Positions 23,003 through 31,909 of a stretch of DNA of 64,000 nucleotides are shown here, in pieces. Positions within the stretch are counted from its first letter, which is position 1. The number at the start of each line of letters is the position of its first letter. Source of the DNA: Pseudomonas viridiflava (GTDB taxonomy: Bacteria > Pseudomonadota > Gammaproteobacteria > Pseudomonadales > Pseudomonadaceae). The notes beneath the pieces were generated by a model that did no database searches, was not told where the DNA came from, and saw nothing but the letters and a program-made list of their open reading frames with translations. Both the position numbers and the translations under genes were made by a program. The DNA lies in NCBI RefSeq assembly GCF_900582195.1, contig NZ_UTHA01000078.1, forward strand, positions 62,001-126,000, read 5' to 3'.

Positions 23003-24018
23003 GTCGCAGCATTCTGTTGCTGATTGGCCTGCTCGCGGCGGTGCTGATTCCGGTTCTGCTCGGTGGCGGCGAAACCTGGGTGCGCCTGCAAAGCTTTCCG
23101 TTGCAATGGCTGTTGGTGATGTTCGGCATGATCCTGCTGTGCTGGGGGATCAATACCCTGCGTTTGCGCTTGTTACTCGGCGATCAACGCGAGCGCGTCA
23201 CGCCGCTGAAGAGTCTTGGCGTGGTCATGGCCGCCGAATTCGCCTATTGCGCGACACCCGGCGGCAGCGGCGGACCCTTGACGATCATGGCCCTGCTGGC
23301 CCGGTCAGGTGTGCGCCCGGCCCGGGGCAGCGCGGTGTTTGCCATGGATCAGCTCAGCGACTTGCTGTTCTTTCTCTGCGCCCTGAGCGGGATTCTGATC
23401 TATGCGCTGTTTCAGCACCTCAGCGATCGCCTGGAGTGGCTGCTGACGGTCAGCGCCGTGTCGCTGTTTGGCGGCCTGTTCAGTTGTGTCCTGGTCGCGC
23501 GTTATCACCGCGCCTTGATTCGCCTGAGCGGACGCCTGTTGGCGAGAATGGACGTCAAAGCCAGCACCCGGCGTCGTTGGGCGCGCAAGTTGCTGCATTT
23601 TCTCGCCGCGTTTACCGATACCCTCAAGTTGCCCTGGCAGACATTGATCAAAGTATTCGCCCTGACGTGCGTGCATTGGCTACTGCGTTACAGCGTGTTG
23701 TATCTGGCACTGCGCGGTCTGGGCGCGGACTTGCAGTGGGCCTGGAGTTTTCTGGTGCAGATGCTTTCGCTAGGCGCCGGGCAGTTCAGCCTGCTGCCGG
23801 GCGGCGCAGGGGCGGCGGAGTTGACGTCGGCAGCGCTGCTGGCGCCGATGGTGGGTAAATCCACCGCAGCGGCGGCGATTCTGATTTGGCGGGTGGTGAC
23901 GTATTACTTCTATCTGGTGGTGGGTGGCCCGGTGTTTCTGTTGATGCTCGGGCGGCCGTTGCTGAAGAAACTGATGAATGTCAGGCAGGCTTCTCAGGGT
24001 CGTCCTGATCCTCTTTGA
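22999..24018 (+). CDS. Flippase-like membrane protein (lysyl-PG synthase TM / UPF0104 family)
   Basis: 339 residues, largely hydrophobic with about seven to eight membrane segments. Family hallmarks are EFAYCATPGGSGGPLTIMAL in the first half and LSLLPGGAGAAELTSAALL-like sequence in the second. The family shares the membrane domain of MprF lipid flippases. In this operon (glycosyltransferase, deacetylase, flippase) it may move a modified glycolipid across the inner membrane; that is inference. Its 3' end overlaps the convergent small gene by 38 bases. Confidence 0.84.
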   Translation: MSRSILLLIGLLAAVLIPVLLGGGETWVRLQSFPLQWLLVMFGMILLCWGINTLRLRLLLGDQRERVTPLKSLGVVMAAEFAYCATPGGSGGPLTIMALLARSGVRPARGSAVFAMDQLSDLLFFLCALSGILIYALFQHLSDRLEWLLTVSAVSLFGGLFSCVLVARYHRALIRLSGRLLARMDVKASTRRRWARKLLHFLAAFTDTLKLPWQTLIKVFALTCVHWLLRYSVLYLALRGLGADLQWAWSFLVQMLSLGAGQFSLLPGGAGAAELTSAALLAPMVGKSTAAAAILIWRVVTYYFYLVVGGPVFLLMLGRPLLKKLMNVRQASQGRPDPL

Positions 24019-24157
24019 GTTGTTCCCACAACTCGGCGGCGCCGGGAAACTCGGTACCATCTTCCGGGCTCATGTCTTCCGGATCGTAGCGGCTCAGGCA
24101 ACCTTCACCGAGGGTCGCCGGGGCTTTGGATGTGGCTTTGTCCAATGGATCGCTCAT
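23981..24157 (-). CDS. Small conserved acidic protein of unknown function
   Basis: 58 residues (MSDPLDKATSKAPATLGEGC at the start; acidic C terminus with EDMSPEDGTEF). GAGGAAAAG lies before the ATG, and codon use looks normal. The gene is downstream of purU in the same direction and its 3' end overlaps the flippase gene. I do not recognise a domain; the protein is too short and charged to be a membrane protein. A longer in-frame reading to 24367 would run into purU and is rejected. Confidence 0.65.
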   Translation of the reverse strand: MSDPLDKATSKAPATLGEGCLSRYDPEDMSPEDGTEFPGAAELWEQLKEDQDDPEKPA

Positions 24158-24242
24158 GAGCTTTTCCTCGATCTGAAACAGCGAAGGGCCTGGAACGATT
24201 GAACGCCCAGACCCTTCGTTTTTCAAGCCTGTGTGGTTTGAA

Positions 24243-25091
24243 TCAGAACACCACAGTCTTGTTGCCATGCACCAGCACGCGATCTTCGAGGTGATAGCGC
24301 AAGCCTCGAGCCAACACCATCTTCTCGACGTCACGGCCGAAGCGCACCATGTCTTCGATGCTGTCACTGTGGCTGACGCGGACCACGTCCTGCTCGATGA
24401 TCGGACCGGCGTCCAGCTCTTCAGTCACGTAGTGGCAGGTCGCGCCGATCAGTTTCACACCGCGCAGCGACGCTTGGTGATAGGGCTTGGCGCCGACGAA
24501 CGACGGCAGGAAGCTGTGGTGAATGTTGATGACCTTGTGCGCGTATTCGCGGCACATGTCCGGCGGCAGGATTTGCATGTAGCGCGCCAGCACCACGACT
24601 TCGGCATCGTGCTGCTTGACCAGACGTGATACCTCGTCGAAGGCCGGCTGCTTGTCCTGCGGGTTGACCGGTACGTGGTAATAAGGAATGCCGTGCCATT
24701 CAACCATGCTGCGCAGGTCATCGTGGTTGGAAATCACACAGGAGATTTCGCAGTCCAGTTCGTCGCTGTGCCAGCGGTGCAGCAGGTCAGCCAGGCAGTG
24801 GGATTCGCGGCTGGCCATAAGGACTACGCGCTTCTTCTGCTCGGTGTCGGTGATGCGCCAGTCCATCGAGAACTCTTCGGCGATCGGCGCGAACTTCTCG
24901 CGCAATACTTCAATACCGAAAGGCAGCGAATCGGCACGAATTTCGTGACGCATGAAAAACCAGCCCACTTGATTGTCCGAGTGATGGCTCGCTTCGGTGA
25001 TCCAGCCGTTGTGGGCTGCCAGAAAATTACTGACTTTGGCAACGATGCCAACGCGGTCCGGGCAAGATATCACCAGCCGAAAAGTGCGCAT
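24243..25091 (-). CDS. purU: Formyltetrahydrofolate deformylase PurU
   Basis: 282 residues: an N-terminal ACT domain (RLVISCPDRVGIVAKVSNFL) and a C-terminal formyltransferase-like catalytic domain with NIHHSFLPSFVGAKPYHQA and THYVTEELDAGPII-type sequence holding the catalytic Asn, His and Asp. It hydrolyses 10-formyl-THF to formate and THF, balancing one-carbon units for purine synthesis. The ATG at 25091 is chosen because the ACT strand begins there. It is divergent from mvaT. Confidence 0.95.
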   Translation of the reverse strand: MRTFRLVISCPDRVGIVAKVSNFLAAHNGWITEASHHSDNQVGWFFMRHEIRADSLPFGIEVLREKFAPIAEEFSMDWRITDTEQKKRVVLMASRESHCLADLLHRWHSDELDCEISCVISNHDDLRSMVEWHGIPYYHVPVNPQDKQPAFDEVSRLVKQHDAEVVVLARYMQILPPDMCREYAHKVINIHHSFLPSFVGAKPYHQASLRGVKLIGATCHYVTEELDAGPIIEQDVVRVSHSDSIEDMVRFGRDVEKMVLARGLRYHLEDRVLVHGNKTVVF

Positions 25092-25427
25092 GAGGGGGGA
25101 ACTCCAGAACTTCGCAAAGGCCGCCATTCTAGCGGCTGTGCAGGAAAACTGCAGTATTGATCAGCACGCGCTGGAGCGAGGCCGGGCGCTACGGCTTTTC
25201 GATGGAGTAACCGTGAGCCTGATGGTGATCCTGTGACATCGTTTGATCAGACAACTGTGAATATCTGTGATGACTGGATCACACTATTTAACTGAATATT
25301 CAATAGAGGGCTGTTTCTCGTAACTAATTTAAATAAAAACTCCGGTTAAATGTTTACTTGATGAAACAGCCTGACTATTATTGCGCCACTGTCCCCTGCC
25401 ATTCAGCACTCTACTAAGGTAGTAATC
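25092..25427. promoter_or_regulatory. A+T-rich divergent region upstream of mvaT
   Basis: Between purU and mvaT; 25255-25385 is markedly A/T-rich for this genome (for example TAACTAATTTAAATAAAAAC around 25320-25339). MvaT-class proteins bind A/T-rich DNA, so autoregulation here is plausible. No gene is present. Confidence 0.5.
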
Positions 25428-25805
25428 ATGTCCTTGATCAACGAATATCGCGCCACCGAAGAAGCTATCAAAGAGCTGCAAGCCCGTTTGAAGAACCTGT
25501 CCCAAGACGACAAACTGCAAGCCGAGCTGGAATTCGAAGGCAAACTGCGCACCCTGATGGGCGAGTACTCCAAATCCCTGCGTGACATCATCGCGCTGCT
25601 GGATCCGGATGCAAAAACCAAAGCTCCACGCGGCGGCGCAGTAAAAACTACCGGCACCAAGCGTGCTCGCAAAGTTAAACAATACAAAAACCCGCACAAC
25701 GGCGAAGTCATCGAAACCAAAGGTGGCAACCACAAAACTCTGAAAGAGTGGAAAGCCAAGTGGGGCGGTGACGTGGTTGAAGGCTGGGCTACCCTGCTGG
25801 GCTAA
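25428..25805 (+). CDS. mvaT: MvaT, H-NS-like xenogeneic silencer
   Basis: 125 residues: an N-terminal coiled-coil oligomerisation region (INEYRATEEAIKELQARLKN), a basic linker (KTTGTKRARKVKQYKNP) and a C-terminal DNA-binding domain (VIETKGGNHKTLKEWKAKWG) with the G-G-N minor-groove element. MvaT forms filaments on A/T-rich, often horizontally acquired DNA and represses it, making it a candidate silencer of the lower-G+C parts of the Tc locus in this window. Single gene with a strong terminator. Confidence 0.96.
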   Translation: MSLINEYRATEEAIKELQARLKNLSQDDKLQAELEFEGKLRTLMGEYSKSLRDIIALLDPDAKTKAPRGGAVKTTGTKRARKVKQYKNPHNGEVIETKGGNHKTLKEWKAKWGGDVVEGWATLLG

Positions 25806-25841
25806 GCCGCAACGCCTTCGCAGAGCGATCCGCGAAAAAAC

Positions 25842-25870
25842 AAACGCCAGCGAATGCTGGCGTTTTTTTA
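25842..25870. terminator. Bidirectional terminator between mvaT and sbcB
   Basis: AAACGCCAGC-GAAT-GCTGGCGTTTTTTT, with A and T tracts on both sides, lying between two convergent genes. Confidence 0.92.
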
Positions 25871-25902
25871 TGCCCGGGATTTAAGCCCGGTCATGTTCGA
25901 TT

Positions 25903-27333
25903 TCAAAGACTCAAACGTTTGCGCAATGCCTGGACATAATTCTTCCATTCATTGAGCACTTCACTCTGCGTCGGCGTGGCATTAAGCGCCCATTGCTCTG
26001 CCGCCTCGGTAAAAGAATTCAAGGTATTGGGTGCGCCACATTCAGGTGCGGACAAGCGCTGCTGACAAAATAGTCTCCAGCGCTCTTGCTCTTCGAAATT
26101 CAACGTTTCGGGAAAGTTACGTGCGCGATATCGAAAGAGTAATTCGGGCAAACGTTCGTCATCGAAAGGCCATTGCTCTTGCGCTAGTTGTGCCGGGTCA
26201 GCGCTTCTCACTTGCTCACATAGACGTCGGTCACGGTCACCAATAAATCCGTCGTACAACTGTTGTTCCGGATCCTCGCTCGGAATGAAATCTTCGCTGA
26301 CATAAATCTCCGCTACTTTATCTTTCCAAACTTGTTGTGCGTCAGTTAGCCGCAGTGCCCGCTGTTGATACAGCGCCATGTCCAGCCCCAGACGTTGCTG
26401 ATCCTGCGCGCGCAAAACCGCTAGCGGCGCCACCACCGGACAACGGTTGACGTGAATCAGCTTGAGCGGCACCGGCAACTCACCTTCCAGCAAAGCGTCG
26501 CGACGCGTGTACAAACGCTGGCGCAGGGTTTGCGCGTCCAGATCCAGCAACCCCTGCGGGTCGAGGTGCAGGTCGCAGACAATCAGGGCATTACGGTTTT
26601 TCGGGTGCCAGGCCAGAGGCAGCACCACCCCGACATAACTGCGCGCCGCCGAAAAACGCCCGGAGACATGCACCATGGGTTGCAGCAGACGAATCTGGTC
26701 CATGACTTTTTGCTTGCTGCGCAACTGGAACAGCCAGTCATACAGTTTTGGCTGCTTCTCGCGGATCAGACGGGCCAACGCAATGGTCGCGCGCACGTCT
26801 GACAACGCTTCGTGGGCGTGCCCGTGATCGATGGCGTTGGCGGCGGTCAGGCGTTCGAGCTTGAGCGTCACCCGGCCTTCGTCATCGGTGGGCCAGACCA
26901 GGCCGTCGGGACGCAACGCATAGGCGGCGCGCACCACATCAATCAGATCCCAACGACTGTTGCCACCCTGCCACTCCCGCGCGTACGGGTCGAAGAAATT
27001 GCGATACAGGCTGTAGCGGGTCATCTCGTCGTCGAAGCGCAGCGTGTTGTAACCGGCGCCACAGGTGCCGGGTGCCGCGAGTTGGGCATGCACCCGGGTC
27101 ATGAAATCAGCTTCGCTCAAGCCCTTTTCGGCGAGCTGGCTCGGGGTGATACCGGTGATCGCGCAAGCCGCCGGATGCGGCAGGATGTCTTCGCTGGGCT
27201 GGCAATAAAGGTTGACCGGCTCGTCGATCTCGTTGAGCGCATGGTCGGTGCGGATCCCGGCCACTTGCAACGGGCGGTCGTTACGCGGATTGATGCCAGT
27301 GGTTTCGTAGTCGTACCAGAAGATTGAAGTCAC
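25903..27333 (-). CDS. sbcB: Exodeoxyribonuclease I
   Basis: 476 residues, as in E. coli. DEDDh exonuclease motifs: FWYDYETTG (catalytic Asp and Glu) at the N terminus, and HAHEALSDVRATIALARLI near residue 170-190 with the catalytic His and Asp. The rest forms the SH3-like and C-terminal helical domains that clamp single-stranded DNA. It degrades ssDNA 3'-5' in recombination and mismatch repair. Monocistronic, divergent from the RDD gene. Confidence 0.95.
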   Translation of the reverse strand: MTSIFWYDYETTGINPRNDRPLQVAGIRTDHALNEIDEPVNLYCQPSEDILPHPAACAITGITPSQLAEKGLSEADFMTRVHAQLAAPGTCGAGYNTLRFDDEMTRYSLYRNFFDPYAREWQGGNSRWDLIDVVRAAYALRPDGLVWPTDDEGRVTLKLERLTAANAIDHGHAHEALSDVRATIALARLIREKQPKLYDWLFQLRSKQKVMDQIRLLQPMVHVSGRFSAARSYVGVVLPLAWHPKNRNALIVCDLHLDPQGLLDLDAQTLRQRLYTRRDALLEGELPVPLKLIHVNRCPVVAPLAVLRAQDQQRLGLDMALYQQRALRLTDAQQVWKDKVAEIYVSEDFIPSEDPEQQLYDGFIGDRDRRLCEQVRSADPAQLAQEQWPFDDERLPELLFRYRARNFPETLNFEEQERWRLFCQQRLSAPECGAPNTLNSFTEAAEQWALNATPTQSEVLNEWKNYVQALRKRLSL

Positions 27334-27515
27334 GGGCGGTTCCTGAACTGAAGATCGGCAAAGTCTAGGCGCTCGACCGCGCTCGCGGCCAGCCTCGTGT
27401 CATTCAAACACTTCGCGCTTAACGATGTGCAATACATAGTTATGTCGTTTTCCCCCGAGAGGCTGCTAGCATCGGCCTCACTTGCCCCCCCGAACAGGCG
27501 AACATCAGGTAGCCC

Positions 27516-28241
27516 ATGCTCGAGCCCACAGCACCGCCAAGGAAAGCACCGCTGCCCCCGCCGCTGGATACGCGGCATCAGGTCGAAACGCCGGAAGGCA
27601 TCGACCTGCCGTTGCGTCCCGCCGGGCTGATGGTGCGTGCCGTGGCCTTCGCGATCGATCTGGGCATACGCGGCCTGATCATGGGCGTGTTGTTCATTGC
27701 CCTGGCGTTTCTCGGCAAGCTCGGCATGGGCCTCGGTTCGCTGCTGCTGTTCGCGATCAGTTGGTGGTACATGGTGCTGTTCGAAGTGCTGCGTCAGGGC
27801 CGTTCGCCGGGTAAGCAGTGGATGGGCCTGCGCGTGGTGCACGACGACGGCACTCCGATTGGCTGGTCGGCCTCGCTGCTGCGCAATCTGCTGCGCTTTG
27901 TCGATCTGCTGCCTTTCGGCTACTTCCTCGGCACCCTCAGTTGCCTGCAACACCCGGCCTTCAAGCGCCTGGGCGACATCGCAGCCGGCACATTGGTGGT
28001 CTACAGCGAACGCCCGCTCAGTCGTCCACTACTGCCTGATGCCGAACCTCGACGCTCACCAGTCCCCCTGACCCTCACCGAACAACGCGCCGTTCTGGGT
28101 TTTGCCGAGCGCCAAAGTGAATTATCGCCAGCGCGTGTCAATGAACTGGCAGCTCTGCTCGCCCAGCCACTGCATATTTCCGCGCCCAAAGCTGTCGTTG
28201 AACTCAATGGCATCGCTCGCGGCTTGTTGGGCCCGACATGA
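27516..28241 (+). CDS. RDD-family membrane protein
   Basis: 241 residues. An RDD domain (RAVAFAIDLGIRGLI with the Arg/Asp of the family; SPGKQWMGLRVV; NLLRFVDLLPF) holds about three membrane segments, and a ~65-residue soluble tail follows. Function of the family is largely unknown; some members are transporters. First gene of a six-gene operon in which neighbours overlap by 4-36 bases. AGGTAGCCC precedes the ATG. Confidence 0.85.
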   Translation: MLEPTAPPRKAPLPPPLDTRHQVETPEGIDLPLRPAGLMVRAVAFAIDLGIRGLIMGVLFIALAFLGKLGMGLGSLLLFAISWWYMVLFEVLRQGRSPGKQWMGLRVVHDDGTPIGWSASLLRNLLRFVDLLPFGYFLGTLSCLQHPAFKRLGDIAAGTLVVYSERPLSRPLLPDAEPRRSPVPLTLTEQRAVLGFAERQSELSPARVNELAALLAQPLHISAPKAVVELNGIARGLLGPT

Positions 28242-29215
28242 AGCAGAGCCTTTTCGAAGCGCGTCACAAGGCCGAATGGGAGCGTTTTGCGCTGGCCCTC
28301 GAACGCCTTGAGCGCGGCAAGGACACCTCGCAAGTCGCCGGTTTCCCCAAGGCTTATCGACGGCTTTGCCAACATCTGGCGCTGGCTCAGGCACGTGGTT
28401 ACAGCAGTTTCCTCATCGATTCGCTGCAACAACAAGTGTTGCGCGGGCATCAACAGCTGTACCGTCACCGCAGTCGGCTCGGCGCCAATCTGCTGAGTTT
28501 CATCCTCGCCGACTTTCCCAGACTGGTACGCGCCGAATGGCTTTTCGTGCTGGTCGCCAGCCTGCTGTTTTTCGGCAGCCTGATCGGCGTCGGTGTGTTG
28601 GTATATGTGTTTCCCGAACTGGTCTACAACCTGCTCCCCGCCGATCAGGTACGAGAGATGCAGGGCATGTACGACCCGGTCGCCGGCCATCTCGGGCGCC
28701 CCGCCGAACGCGCGGCCAGCGAAGACTGGGTGATGTTCGGTTACTACGTGATGCACAACATCGGCATCGCCTTTCAGACCTTCGCCAGCGGTTTGCTGAT
28801 GGGTGTGGGCAGTGCGTTCTTTCTGTTCTACAACGGCATGGTCATCGGCGCGGTCGCCGGGCATCTCAGCGAGATCGGTTTCGGCCAGACCTTCTGGTCA
28901 TTCGTCATCGCTCATGGCGCCTTTGAACTCACCGCCATCGCCCTCGCCGGGGCTGCCGGCCTGAAACTCGGCTGGGCTTTGATCGCGCCCGGGCGGCTGC
29001 CTCGCAGCGAAGCGCTGAAACGCGCCGCACGCAAAAGCGTGTTGCTGGTCTGCGGCGTGATGTTGTTCCTGTTGATTGCCGCGTTTATCGAAGCCTATTG
29101 GTCGTCGAAAACCAGTGTCACACCTTTGACCAAATATCTGGCCGGCACCGGGCTTTGGGCGTTGGTCGCACTCTATCTGGTGTTCGCCGGAAGGACACGT
29201 CATGCGCCTGAGTGA
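28238..29215 (+). CDS. SpoIIM/DUF95-family membrane protein
   Basis: 325 residues with a soluble N-terminal helical part (about 100 residues) followed by about five membrane segments. FGYYVMHNIGIAFQTFASG and LSEIGFGQTFWSFVIAHGAFELTAI (quoted as two stretches) match the stage II sporulation protein M family. In non-sporulating bacteria it accompanies RDD, MoxR and DUF58 genes; its job there is unknown. Overlaps RDD by 4 bases (ATGA) and the DUF4129 gene by 14. Confidence 0.83.
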   Translation: MKQSLFEARHKAEWERFALALERLERGKDTSQVAGFPKAYRRLCQHLALAQARGYSSFLIDSLQQQVLRGHQQLYRHRSRLGANLLSFILADFPRLVRAEWLFVLVASLLFFGSLIGVGVLVYVFPELVYNLLPADQVREMQGMYDPVAGHLGRPAERAASEDWVMFGYYVMHNIGIAFQTFASGLLMGVGSAFFLFYNGMVIGAVAGHLSEIGFGQTFWSFVIAHGAFELTAIALAGAAGLKLGWALIAPGRLPRSEALKRAARKSVLLVCGVMLFLLIAAFIEAYWSSKTSVTPLTKYLAGTGLWALVALYLVFAGRTRHAPE

Positions 29216-30749
29216 CGCCACCGTGGTGATCCGCCCGCGCACAACCTGGGAAGCCATGGACCTCGGTGTGCTGATGAGCCAGCAACATCGGCGCCTGCTG
29301 ATGACCAGTTGGGCGATCGTCACCCTGCCACTGTTCACCTTGCTCAGCCTTTTGTTCTGGGACTCGCCGTCGCTGGCGGTGTTTATCTTCTGGTGGCTGA
29401 AACCGGCGTATGAACGCCTGCCGCTGTACATCCTGTCGAAAGCGCTGTTTGGCGAAACACCTACGCTAAAACAAGCCTTGCGCGAATGGCCGCGCCTGCT
29501 CAAACCGCAACTGCTGGCCAGCCTGACCTGGCGCCGCCTGAGTTTCAGCCGCAGCTTCCTGCTTCCAGTGGTGCAGCTTGAAGGCCTCGACGGCAGCGCC
29601 CGGCAACAACGCCTGCACGTGCTGCTGCAACGCAACGCCGGCGCCGCGCAATGGCTGACCATCATCGGCGTGCATCTGGAAACGGCGTTGTGGATCGGCC
29701 TGATGGTGCTGTTCTACATGCTGTTGCCGCAACAGATCGAAACGGATTGGGACTGGCAGTCACTGATCTTCGCGGCGGATCACGACTGGCGCTGGCTCGA
29801 ACACCTGACCAATGCCTTCTACGCACTGGTGCTGGTGGTGTGGGAGCCGGTCTATGTCGCCTGCGGTTTCAGTCTTTATCTGAACCGGCGCACGCAACTG
29901 GAAGCGTGGGATATCGAACTGGTGTTCCGCCGCTTGCGCCAACGTCTGAACAACAGTGTGTTGGGATTGCTGCTGGCGGCCTGTCTGGTGTTACCGAATA
30001 TGCCGTCGACCTGGGCGGCCGGACCGGATGACAGTCCGCAGGCGCCGCGCCTGTTGAATCAGCCGCTGACCAGTCAGGCCTCCCGGGACAGTATCAAGGC
30101 GCTGCTTGAACAGCCGCCGTTCAAGAACGAGGAAGTCGTCACCCGCTATCGCTTTGGCGAAGACCCGGCGAAACCTGCCGAAGCGCAAACACCCGGTGAA
30201 GCGCCGCAGTGGCTGAAAACCCTGCTGGGCTGGCTCGACGGACAACACTTGAATGGGCTGGCGAAGATCATCGAAGTGCTGTTGTGGGCCACGGTCATTG
30301 CTGCGCTGGGCTGGCTGATCTGGCGGTATCGCGAGTTTCTCCAGGCCTTTGTCAGCCGTCGTCCGCAACTGCCAGCCAAGGCAAAACGAGCGTTGCCGCA
30401 GCAAGCCTTCGGTCTCGATCTGAACCGCGACACCTTGCCTGACGACATCGCCGCCCATGCCGAACAACTGTGGCAAAGCCAACCCCGTGCAGCGTTGGGC
30501 CTGCTCTATCGAGGGTTGCTCAGCCATCTGCTCCATGACTTCGATCTGAGCCTGAAACCCGCCGACACCGAACTCCAGGTGCTGGAACGTGTGGCGCAGT
30601 TACAACGTCCCGAACTGCTCGCGTTCAGCCGCAGCCTGACCACTCACTGGCAGAACATGGCCTACGGGCATCGTGTGCCGGCGGCGCCGCTGCAACAGGA
30701 ATTGTGTGATGGTTGGCGCGCCTTGTTCGGCCCTGGAGCCGTCCGTTGA
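29202..30749 (+). CDS. DUF4129 domain membrane protein
   Basis: 515 residues. Two to three membrane segments in the first 250 residues, a periplasm-like proline-rich stretch, another segment near 360-380, and a C-terminal cytosolic DUF4129 region (ALGLLYRGLLSHLLHDFDL). The family commonly sits beside transglutaminase or MoxR/DUF58 genes; no transglutaminase gene is present here. Overlaps both neighbours. Confidence 0.8.
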   Translation: MRLSDATVVIRPRTTWEAMDLGVLMSQQHRRLLMTSWAIVTLPLFTLLSLLFWDSPSLAVFIFWWLKPAYERLPLYILSKALFGETPTLKQALREWPRLLKPQLLASLTWRRLSFSRSFLLPVVQLEGLDGSARQQRLHVLLQRNAGAAQWLTIIGVHLETALWIGLMVLFYMLLPQQIETDWDWQSLIFAADHDWRWLEHLTNAFYALVLVVWEPVYVACGFSLYLNRRTQLEAWDIELVFRRLRQRLNNSVLGLLLAACLVLPNMPSTWAAGPDDSPQAPRLLNQPLTSQASRDSIKALLEQPPFKNEEVVTRYRFGEDPAKPAEAQTPGEAPQWLKTLLGWLDGQHLNGLAKIIEVLLWATVIAALGWLIWRYREFLQAFVSRRPQLPAKAKRALPQQAFGLDLNRDTLPDDIAAHAEQLWQSQPRAALGLLYRGLLSHLLHDFDLSLKPADTELQVLERVAQLQRPELLAFSRSLTTHWQNMAYGHRVPAAPLQQELCDGWRALFGPGAVR

Positions 30750-31909
30750 GTCGCCGGACATTGTGGTGGGTTGGCGCGTTGATCGCCCTGTTGCTGGGCG
30801 CGTTAAGCGCTTTCCTCTATCTCAAGGCCAAGCCTTATCAGGAAGAAGTCGATCACGGCCCTGCACCTGCTGCGCAAGCCAATCCTTATCTGGCGGCCGA
30901 GCTGTTCTTGCGTGAGCGCGGCCTCACCGTCAGCCATGCGGAAAGCCTCGCGGTGCTCCCGGACATTGATCCACGCCGTCATACGTTGCTGCTGTTCAAC
31001 GACCGCTCCCGCATGACCCCGCGTCAGGTCGATCAGGTGTTGAACTGGACGCGCGCCGGCGGGCGACTGGTGTTCGTCGCCGAATCGCTGTGGGATGAAC
31101 AGACGAAGCAGAGTAACGATCTCTTGCTCGACCGCGTGCAACTGCATCAATCCCTGAGCAAGGACCTGAAAGACTTGCCCGCCGACGTTGAGCCAGACCG
31201 CTTCCCGAAACTGACCAAACTCTATCTGGAAGACGAAGACGCACCGGCCTACGCCGGTTTCGATACCGACTTCCACCTCGACGACCCGAAGAATCTGGCG
31301 CAAGCCTGGGCCAACAGCGCCAAGGCTACGCACATGATGCAACTGCCCTACAGCCTTGGCTCGATCACCGTGGTCACCGACGCCGAGTTGTGGAAGAACA
31401 ACACCATCAGCCAATACGACAACGCCTGGCTGCTCTGGTATCTGAGCGCCGATACCGACGTCACGTTGATCTACAACACCGAGCACGACGGCCCGCTGAC
31501 CTTGCTCTGGCGCTACTTCCCGCAAGCCATCGTCGCCCTGCTCGCGCTGATCGGCCTCTGGCTCTGGCACGTCGGGGTACGCCACGGCCCGCTTCAGCTA
31601 CCCGCCCCGAGCGGGCGTCGGCAGTGGCAGGAGCACCTGCGCGCCAGCGCCGATTTCCTCCTGCGCCACAACGGTCAACACGCGCTGCTGCAAGCCCTGC
31701 AACAGGATGTGCTGCGTCGCGCCCGTCGCCGCCACCCCGGCTTTGATCAATTGAACGTTGCCGAACAGTGGCTGGCATTGTCGCGCCTGACCCGGCAACC
31801 CACCCGCGCTATCAGCCAGGCCCTGAGCCCGGTGCCGAACCGGCGGCTCTCCAGCGCCGATTTCTGCCGCCAGGTCGCCCACCTGCAAACCTTGAGGAAC
31901 ACGCTATGA
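30746..31909 (+). CDS. DUF4350 domain protein, membrane-anchored
   Basis: About 387 residues. An N-terminal membrane anchor (TLWWVGALIALLLGALSAFL), a GATase-like fold (AAELFLRERGLTVSHAESLA; HTLLLFNDRSRM), then a second membrane segment near 270-290 and a helical cytosolic tail. Start choice: the TTG at 30746 overlaps the previous stop (TTGA) and has GGAG 8 bases upstream; an earlier TTG at 30713 is possible. Part of the RDD-to-DUF58 operon. Confidence 0.78.
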   Translation: MSRRTLWWVGALIALLLGALSAFLYLKAKPYQEEVDHGPAPAAQANPYLAAELFLRERGLTVSHAESLAVLPDIDPRRHTLLLFNDRSRMTPRQVDQVLNWTRAGGRLVFVAESLWDEQTKQSNDLLLDRVQLHQSLSKDLKDLPADVEPDRFPKLTKLYLEDEDAPAYAGFDTDFHLDDPKNLAQAWANSAKATHMMQLPYSLGSITVVTDAELWKNNTISQYDNAWLLWYLSADTDVTLIYNTEHDGPLTLLWRYFPQAIVALLALIGLWLWHVGVRHGPLQLPAPSGRRQWQEHLRASADFLLRHNGQHALLQALQQDVLRRARRRHPGFDQLNVAEQWLALSRLTRQPTRAISQALSPVPNRRLSSADFCRQVAHLQTLRNTL

